NCBI RefSeq assembly: GCF_011745365.1
Contig: NW_024468914.1
Span: 2,564,001-2,628,000, forward strand
DNA: 64,000 nt
Direction: 5' to 3'
From: Cryphonectria parasitica EP155
Taxonomy: Eukaryota; Ascomycota; Sordariomycetes; Diaporthales; Cryphonectriaceae
The position numbers and the translations under genes were made by a program. Positions within the stretch are counted from its first letter, which is position 1; each line of letters begins with the position of its first letter. This document shows, piece after piece, positions 56,762 through 64,000 of this stretch. The notes under the pieces are model-generated. The model was not told the origin of the DNA. It ran no database searches and saw nothing but the letters and a program-made list of their open reading frames with translations.

Positions 56762-59700
56762 CTACCTCGCGGAGCTCTTTGGATACTCCCCCGGTATGTG
56801 CAGGTTTGAGATTGTCTGCACTTCACTGCTGAGCGTAGGCACCTCACTGCTCAACGTCGGGGCGTCGCTCTCCGTCCTCTCACTGACAGCAGGTCTCTTC
56901 GGCAGAGTCGTTGAGCCATTCGCATAGGGGACTGAGATCATGGTTGTCCGGGGAATATGGTCACCAGCGCTCATTGGCTGTCCGTTCGCCGCGTCGTAAC
57001 CGGCCGTATTGCTAGGTCCAGCATTCCGACTTCCCCTCGCGTACGGGTCTTGCACAGGGTGAGACGTCCTGCTACCTTCCGCAACAGCAATCGAGTCAGG
57101 CGGGCCGGAATTTCCAGAGAACCAGTGGGGCTCCTCATGACTACTCCCCGCCTTATGCTCTGCGTCCTCCCATCCGCTAGGATTGTTCTGCGCCGCCCTG
57201 GCAGCGATGATCGTAGCGGGGTGGTTTGCGTAGGGGGCACCGCTCGGCTGCGTCTGGATCGGTTGGTACCTGGGATTGACAGTCTGAGGCGCCTGCACGT
57301 AATCGTTCTGCGGGTCTCCGTCCATGGCCGCTGACGAGGCGTAATATTGGTCGAGCGCGCTGCCGGGTAGGGCTCCGGCTGCTGCAATGGTCTCGCTGTC
57401 GTGGCCTGTGTAACTGCCTGGCTGGCCGTCACCGAAGCCCTGGTGATTCATACTGGATGGCGACAGGGACGCCTGTAAGCCGCGTTGTGCGTTGACCTCG
57501 ATATCGGATGGGAACCGCCCACCTGGTGAGGGACGCCTGGGCACGTCTTGCTGGGTTGGAACGAGGGCTGCCGAGGATGTGTGGGCGGCGTACGGCTCGT
57601 CGTCATCCTCGTCGACTACCCCGTCCGAGCTGACAGACCGGCGGGAGGACGTCCGGCTGAAACTTCTCGAGTGGCTGCGGACGAAATCGTTGCGCTCTTG
57701 CGGAGTCTTCTCGGTAAGAGTCTTGATATCTTCATACCAAGCCATCATCGTGTCGTGGCTTTCAGCACGGAAGACCCATGAGTGCCCCCTGTGGACGCCG
57801 CCAGTCTGACGGCCCTTCAGGATGAACTTGGGCGAGCTACCGGTCTCTTGCGAGTGGGATCCCAACTTCTGTTCCGGCAGATAGAGCGACATGACAGGAG
57901 ATTGCGTCTTGTCGGCCGACTTGAACTCGTGTAGATGCGTTGGAGAAAGAACATACCTGGAGAAATGTTAGCGAATCTTGATATGAGAACCACTGAAGGC
58001 TGTAAACATACCAGCCGGCTGTGTAGCTCTTCAGATACTTCGTCTTCCGCTCGAGAAGGCCAGCTCTGATCTCCTGGCAAGCGAAATGGTCCTTGCCCGG
58101 ATAGTGGATGTACTGAGATGACCGGATCGGAATGGCCGGGTCCACAAACTGGTCGTCCTTCTTGACAAAGCTCGCCCATTCGTGGTCCTTGGGCATCGCG
58201 ATAGGCCCAACACGAAGTTCCTCAATGGCGTACAGGGCTGCTTCGGCGTCCCTCTTCATTATCCCAGCCAGTGCGTTGTATGACTTTTGGATCTCTCCGA
58301 CGACAATCGACTCAAGCTCACGGCCAGAATTCTCGAGGTTTAAGTATGCCTGCGCCAGGTCAGCATGGCGCTGAGGCCTATGTCTCGATCCTTGCTCACC
58401 TGATGCAGATAATTCTCCTCGTCCAGCTGCCTCTCGAGCTGCCTATCCACCGCCAAGCGGAGGAGGTACGGATCTTCCTTGCCGGTTGTCAGGGCCGAGT
58501 CGAGCTCGCTCTTGCCGAGAGTGTCCTGCAGAGCCCTGACAGCCCTCTTAGTCGCCTCCATCTCTTTCTCGACGGAATTCTTGAAGTCGCCCGACAAATT
58601 CTTGATCTCTTTAATCTTCAGCTGAAGATCGCTCCTCAGCCCGGTCAGGGCCAAGATGACGTCCTCTTCAATCTCGCGGGCCTTGTTCGCCTCCAAAATG
58701 GCCTGAGAGTTGTAGTTGCGCAAGATCTGCACGGCATCATCAAGACCCCCTGAGGGTAAGAACCCGGGCGGCATGTGGACATTATTGAGAACGTTGGCGA
58801 GTTTCAAGAGAGCCTTCGATCGCTGCTCGTAGAATGTCTTTTGGAGGGTGTTTTATCAGCACTACAACGGTGGCGAGAGGGGGAGGAGGGATAAAAGAGG
58901 TTAGAAACCCACCTGAACCTCCTTGAAATACGTGATGAGATCCTTCAAAATCTTACGCCACGCTGATAAGAAGCAGGCCCAAGAGTCAGCTAGCTATTCG
59001 ACGGCCGACTAGATGATTTACAGAGCAGATAAATGGAGAGACCCCGCACTCACCTTGGAAGCGCTCGGCGAGGGCCTCGGTGGGGTTCCCGGTCGTAGGG
59101 ACAGGACAGTAGAAGGCGCTATGCATCTCGTCCTCATCCATGTTCGACTGGAGAGCCAGACTCCGGACGCTGCCAGCCTTCATGCTCCTGCGGCTGCCGG
59201 ACCTCCTGAGGCTGCCTCCACGGCGCAGCGAGTTCTTCTTCTTGAGGGTGTTACTCCTCGACACCTGGATGCTATTGGAGCCATCCATGGTCCCTACTCC
59301 GGACCTGGTCGAGCCCGTGAAGGAGTTAGACCGCTGTATACTACTCATGTTGTTCGTATTGTAATGCGGGCCGGGCACGTTGATGATGGAGCTTCCGCGC
59401 TGGCTAGCATCCCATTCCTCCGTGAACTTGCCGGTCGGTCGTGTCGGCGCGGGCGCGTAGAGGTTGTCGTTGTCTCTGTGGGCGGTCTGTGGGGTGCCGC
59501 CGAGGCTTGAATTGGCCAAAGTGTTGAGGGAAGTCGGGTCGTGGAGGCTAGGAGGAGGAGGTTGTTGATGATGTTGAGGAAGAGGATGATGATGATGTCG
59601 AGAGGACGATGACGCAGACGGGTTCAGAGGGCCGCTTTGACCATTGTGGCTTGGGCTTGGAGCTAAAGGACGGTCCTCAAAGTAAGAATTGCTATTGACA

Positions 59701-59801
59701 GCGGTAGTTCCGAGGCTAGAGGACGGTAAGCCATGGCCATTTCCATTCCCGCTGTCGTGGCCATTGCCATAGCTCGAGGACTGCGGGGCCCTGGCAGCCA
59801 T
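56762..59801 (-). CDS. Slm1/Slm2-like PH-domain protein
   Basis: Phosphoinositide-binding protein of the Slm family, which sits at plasma-membrane eisosome/TORC2 sites and links membrane stress to Ypk signalling in yeast. Exons are 59801-59054, 58962-58913, 58837-58400, 58349-58012 and 57956-56762, giving 922 residues. There is a long disordered Ser/His/Pro-rich head (1 to about 220, with basic repeats SLRRGGSLRRSGSRRS). An F-BAR-like helical region follows (about 250-470, ILKDLITYFKEVQ, NVLNNVHMPPGF). The PH domain runs from about IHYPGKDHFACQEIRAGLLE to HSWVFRAESHDTMMAWYEDI. The tail is Pro/Ser-rich, with a PTLSSEV pair repeated near the C-terminus. All introns are canonical except a weaker GTGGGT donor after exon 2 and an AAAAG acceptor before exon 3. 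I see no obvious PxIxIT calcineurin site. Confidence 0.93.
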
Positions 59802-60418
59802 CTGGAGAAAAACGCTAGACGAGCTGAAGTGCGCCGATGCCTGAGAACGTCCTCAGTGTCGGGGCGTGACGTAGGAGTGACCGCGACCGTCTAGACCTCG
59901 CAATGTCTCGCAACGGCACAAATGAGCTTTGGTCAGTAAGTAATTCCTTCGGCAAGGTCCCAACAAAGGCCGGCTAAGGTTTCGCGAGGAGGATGTTTGC
60001 AATTGGCCTTGATCTAGAGATAGGGGAAATGGGGGACAAGGAAGTATGGCTGCGAGATGGTAGTGCACCTCTGGGCCTCATATGACCAACTAGCAGGAGA
60101 TTTGAAGAGTTGTTGAAGAGGGAGAGGGGTCTAGACTTGACCAAGGTTAAAATAAAAGTAAGACTGACTGAACCCTTTATTTCTCTCAACGGATATCTCT
60201 ATAATAGGTAGTACTATAGTATGTACATACATATGCACCGTAGAAGCCCATGAACAAGGAGCTCGTCGGGGGGTTGGGACTGACAACCCCAGCAGGAAAT
60301 AGTAGATTACAGGGTATCACAGTGGAACACATGCACACTGCAGTTGCGAAAAGTTACCAAAAGTACCCAAAGGTGCATATCAGCACCAAACCACCCACCA
60401 CTTCCTTTTTGTTTCTTT

Positions 60419-60421
<3 letters not shown>

Positions 60422-60452
<31 letters not shown>
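60422..60452. repeat. (TC)n microsatellite
   Basis: About 31 bases of perfect TC repeat followed by GAGAG, about 620 bases upstream of the Slm-like ATG. Confidence 0.95.
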
Positions 60453-60455
<3 letters not shown>

Positions 60456-61251
60456 AGCAAGCATGACCGGTCCAGCAGCTGCCGCTTGCAACAATCCAAC
60501 AAGTTTTTGATCACCGATTGGATGCAACCATCACAATCTGCAAGTCTAACCGTTGCGGGTGCTTTGTCCTTTCTCGTCTGTCCCTGGCACACACGTCAGG
60601 AACTATGACGTAGCCCACTCGTGGCCATTGTTACATTGAATTCTGTAGTGCGCCTTAATGCCATGGCACCTTGGCACCTTGGCTCGGCAAAGCGCTGATC
60701 AACCCTTATCAACTTACTATGTACTGCGAACCTGCTGTAGAAACCCAGAAATGAATTTGAAATGTTCAGCTCTAAAGTCTCAACAGGCCCCAGAGCTGTC
60801 ACAGCTGCCAAAGCTTTCCACCAACACTTGAATATAGTTGTATATTTCTATGTTCTCTCTGCTTTTCCATCCAACTCACCGAGTGCGCATTTACTCTAGT
60901 AGATAATAAACAGTTGCTGAAGCATGGTGCAACACCTAATACCCCGCTCAAGACGCTCATATGCATATTTGGTATTCTGCTGAACCATAGATCAACAGTG
61001 GAAAAGGCCCACAGGTGTCTAAAGGGTGTCTCCAGCAGAGTGGGGCAGTAGCGCTGCGGGTGTACAGTACTACTTCAGTACTGTCGCCACCTAATTCAGT
61101 GCCTCGACAAGCTCTTTGGCCGGGGATCCTGCCTTACTTGCACTTTTCATAAAAAGGCAAGAAGCAACCCCATAGCGTCCAAGGTTTTTTGTTCTCTCAC
61201 ATTCTTATTGAAGTTTCACCCATTGTCATTCGCATATCGCATGAGATTTTG

Positions 61252-61274
61252 AGTACTTAAGTACTTACTTAAGT
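61252..61274. repeat. Overlapping AGTACTTAAGTACT-type palindromes
   Basis: A perfect 14-bp palindrome (61252-61265) overlaps a second TACTTAAGT-containing unit. It stands in the AT-rich gene-poor region. Confidence 0.8.
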
Positions 61275-63671
61275 GGGCATGGAACAATCTTTATCGGATG
61301 TGATTTCACTCACTACAAACTTACCAAATGTCTTGGGTACTAATGAAAAGACATTGAGCAATAATGGACAAGGTTATAATCACACGACAAATGGTATAGC
61401 ACACATTGAACAGCCTAACTACTCCTCCGTATACAAGATCCTGGCAAACATTTTGCAGGCATGGGCAAGCAGGTCAATGAGCCTCAAGACAATTCTCCAG
61501 GGCAGAGCTTGTTCCTCTACATATGGAATCCCCCTCAACTTGCTGTATTTAGCAATTGTGAAGTGCAAGCTCGGGCCCAGTTTCGAAAATACCAGCTTGA
61601 CATAAACCATTCAGAGAACACACATGAATGATATAATTAAGTATACCTCCACAGGAACCCCTTCTGACATGGTAATTGCAGACCCAAACCCCTCACCTAA
61701 ATTTAGGTTACCACACTGAGACGCTTGTATTGAATTGAGTCTAAAAATTGACACCCTTTTAGACAAGATCGCCGGGGCCCTCTTCAAGTATTCATGCCCT
61801 CCTTGCACCAGCAGTAGAGCAGGCAAGAAGCGCCTGTATAATCCATTTTCGCTGTCAGCAAAGCATAGAGCGTAGCCAAAGACATCTACCTCCACGAGAG
61901 TGCGACAATGTCCATCCAGTTGGTAGTTACTCGGCTTGAAGCTCGGAAAGGTAGTTAATATGTTCAGAGCTTTGACTCAACACCAAGCTCCAAGGCTGGG
62001 AGCCAGTGAAAGTGAAGACACTCCAGTTAAGGACATGATATTATCTCTCTAATATAGCAGAGCTGGAATAGTGTCACAAGAGTCTCGATAAATTTTGTAT
62101 GACATTTTAACAATTAACAAGGAGAAACATGCTGATCTTGATGTGACTGTTAGCAGCGAGCCTGAGTAGCCTTGACGAAGCATTTGGCTGAGAAGATGGA
62201 TAAGGTGAAATCGGAGTGAGAAGATATAAAGGTCAATCTGGGGCCAAGGGTGGAGCATATCAGTAGCTTTGATTATAGCAAATCTGCAAAGATCTAGCTC
62301 CGAACCAGCACCTGGAGGGCTTGAGGGTATGACTTGGTTACAACACTAGAGGAGCCCTTTCGGACACTTGGACTCCTTGCACATGGTCGTTCGGACTATT
62401 CCATTCACTTTGTTTATATGCACATAGCATATAATTGAACATGTTCACTAGAAGAATGCTTACGGAGATATGGAAAATCATGACAAGCTACATCTGAACT
62501 TTGCAATAGACCTTGTTGATAATCATAGATACAGAGCTGTCACTAACTTATTACTTTTGAGAGTCACGAGTAATCATATTTGCAATTGGGATCGCGCCTC
62601 TTGCTGTTTGAAACGATGTAATATCAGCTGCTTATACAAATCCAAAATAGTTGAAAGTTTGCTAATATACTACAGTATAATCATACACTCCCAAATAATC
62701 ACAGCATCTATGCAAAACCTCTCATGTTCCAAAATTGTTGTTGTACATTATGAAATATTGCTTGGTCAAAAGAGTTGAAAAAGAAGGAGGTGTCCTCTTT
62801 AGGCGTTGTTATTCCGGCCATCCAAAAGTACTTAATGCTTGATGGATCACCATTCAGATACCCCATTGCCTTCGTATGTAGACCGCCCATTCCAGGCTAG
62901 TCAAGTGGATGGGTCGGATTTACGTCGAAACGACGTCGACAGGCCCGGTCAAGTGGGCAATATTACCACCCGGGCCGACTGTGTGCTTGGCAACATCTCG
63001 AGGTAGGCATTTGATGGGAGTCTAGAGGATATAGTGAATTAACAAATAGCCAGCATTCCATAAAATCACGCGAGAGGATGCAAAAACAAGCCCAGGTATT
63101 GCACAATGTTGTAAATGTTTTCGATCATCTGACTCTCTTCACGCCCTTAACGCAAGGATGAGTTCGCTGAAACGAAGTAGATTACATAAGTCCCTAATGT
63201 TCTTCACCTCGCGCAGGCGCCGTGCGCTGCCCGCCCAAGTCGTCGGTCGGTTCTTGAGTAGTCTGACTCGAAACCGACAATACTGCAATAATACCTGGGC
63301 TAGATATTGTTGCCGTACTCAATGCCATCCCCACGGTATCAAACCATTGATTATGCCCCACAAATCTTCCCAGATTTCAAGGTACCGGACTCCAAATCAC
63401 CACATGGGGGCCCACAGGGTGGGTAGACATTGATGCGGAGGCGGGTCTGTCACAACATCATAACGTTCCACTTCAAGAGATCGGCCTCGATGAACGTTCA
63501 AAATCTGAGCATCTTGTGACTCGTCTAGTGCTCAGGGGCAGTATGCAGGTGGCTCCCCGCTTGGGGTCACCACGGCCGGACCTCGGGAATTCTAAATACA
63601 TAAAGACGTTCGTTGCTAGAAACTTGCTGCTATACGTGAAGCCTGCCAAGTACTGCACTTGAGACTTCACG

Positions 63672-64000
63672 ATGAGGTCAATTTATGTTCTGCTCCTGGG
63701 CGCAGCCGCTACCGTTAGCGCTGCGTTGAACTCGTCGTCCTCTGTGCCTTGGGCAAACCTTACAATATCCGCCCCTGTGAACGGTCGGTATCTATACCGC
63801 ACGAGCAATGACGAGCCTTTCTTCTGGCAGGCTGACACAGCCTGGGAACTGTTCCATCGTCTCAACCGTAGCGATGCCGACTTTTACCTTCAAGATAGAG
63901 CAAGCAAGGGCTTCAATGTGGTGCAAGCTGTGGCTATCGCAGAGCTGAACGGCACAACCTGGCCCAACTTCTGTCCGTAACTATAAGACCATTCATAACT
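63672..64000 (+). CDS. Secreted DUF4038-type glycoside hydrolase, partial (right edge)
   Basis: The ATG at 63672 opens a signal peptide ([19 protein letters not shown]) followed by an N-glycosylation-rich stretch and the start of a (beta/alpha)8 domain. The motif [20 protein letters not shown] and [16 protein letters not shown] match the DUF4038/apiosidase-like family, which in microbes includes plant cell-wall polysaccharide glycosidases. The plain frame stops at 63980, far short of the 400-plus residues usual for the family. An intron donor (GTCCGT at 63973 or GTAACT at 63977) probably starts there and the gene continues past the window. Family assignment is good; substrate unknown. Confidence 0.8.

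Larger units (their letters stand above)
59802..63671. other. AT-rich gene-poor region
   Basis: About 3.9 kb between the Slm-like start and the DUF4038 gene. The first kilobase is the Slm promoter, with a CT repeat. From about 60.8 to 63.2 kb the sequence is A/T-rich with short broken frames (110 codons at most). It could be a decayed mobile element, but no diagnostic motif or terminal repeat was found. A short palindrome cluster lies at 61252-61274. Confidence 0.5.

Overview
The window is nuclear DNA from a filamentous ascomycete (Pezizomycotina, most likely a Sordariomycete). Genes are split by short introns, mostly 50-100 nt, with GTRNGT donors, CTRAC/CTGAY branch sites and YAG acceptors. 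The gene set is also typical of such fungi: a cytochrome b5-acyl-CoA dehydrogenase fusion, a complex I 40 kDa subunit, an SAT4/PTH11-type rhodopsin-like membrane protein, a metacaspase, a YTP1-family protein and a PcpA/ApsB-type spindle pole body protein. I rebuilt every model by hand from reading frame, splice sites and family conservation. No transcript data were available.

Layout. 1-167 (-): cysteine-rich protein cut by the left edge. 1727-3496 (-): unrecognised two-exon protein. 4021-5909 (-): cytochrome b5-ACAD fusion. 7289-8650 (-): flap endonuclease FEN1/Rad27, with a 5-nt microexon. 9027-9113 (-): intron-containing tRNA-Glu(UUC). 10341-11605 (-): proteasome lid subunit Rpn9, divergent from 12158-13641 (+), the NDUFA9-type complex I subunit. 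14077-15362 (+): EFM5-like lysine methyltransferase. 15826-17792 (-): SAGA deubiquitinase Ubp8. 19154-20041 (+): LACTB2-like metallo-beta-lactamase fold protein. 23684-25825 (+): YTP1-family membrane protein. 27358-29340 (-): Mid2-like single-pass surface protein. 33289-35448 (+): unrecognised Ser/Pro-rich protein. 35972-37531 (-): SAT4-like seven-helix protein. 37532-45427: gene desert. 45428-47317 (+): metacaspase. 48368-53438 (-): giant coiled-coil MTOC protein. 54502-55288 (+): Gar1. 56762-59801 (-): Slm1/2-like PH protein. 59802-63671: AT-rich gene-poor stretch. 63672-end (+): secreted DUF4038-type glycosidase, cut by the right edge.

The first 20 kb is mostly a compact housekeeping block: replication/repair, proteasome, respiration, translation-factor methylation and SAGA. 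The genes are functionally unrelated and are not an operon or biosynthetic cluster. From 20 kb on, spacing widens and surface or signalling genes alternate with long empty stretches. No intact transposon, CRISPR array or secondary-metabolite core enzyme is visible.

The most unusual observations concern gene structure. They are the 5-nt coding microexon in FEN1, a GC-AG intron exactly inside the haem-ligating HPGG motif of the ACAD fusion, a 14-nt exon in the complex I gene, an 84-nt intron in EFM5 that stays in frame if retained, and duplicated Pro/Gln/Tyr exons in the metacaspase with 14-C runs just after the next two donors.
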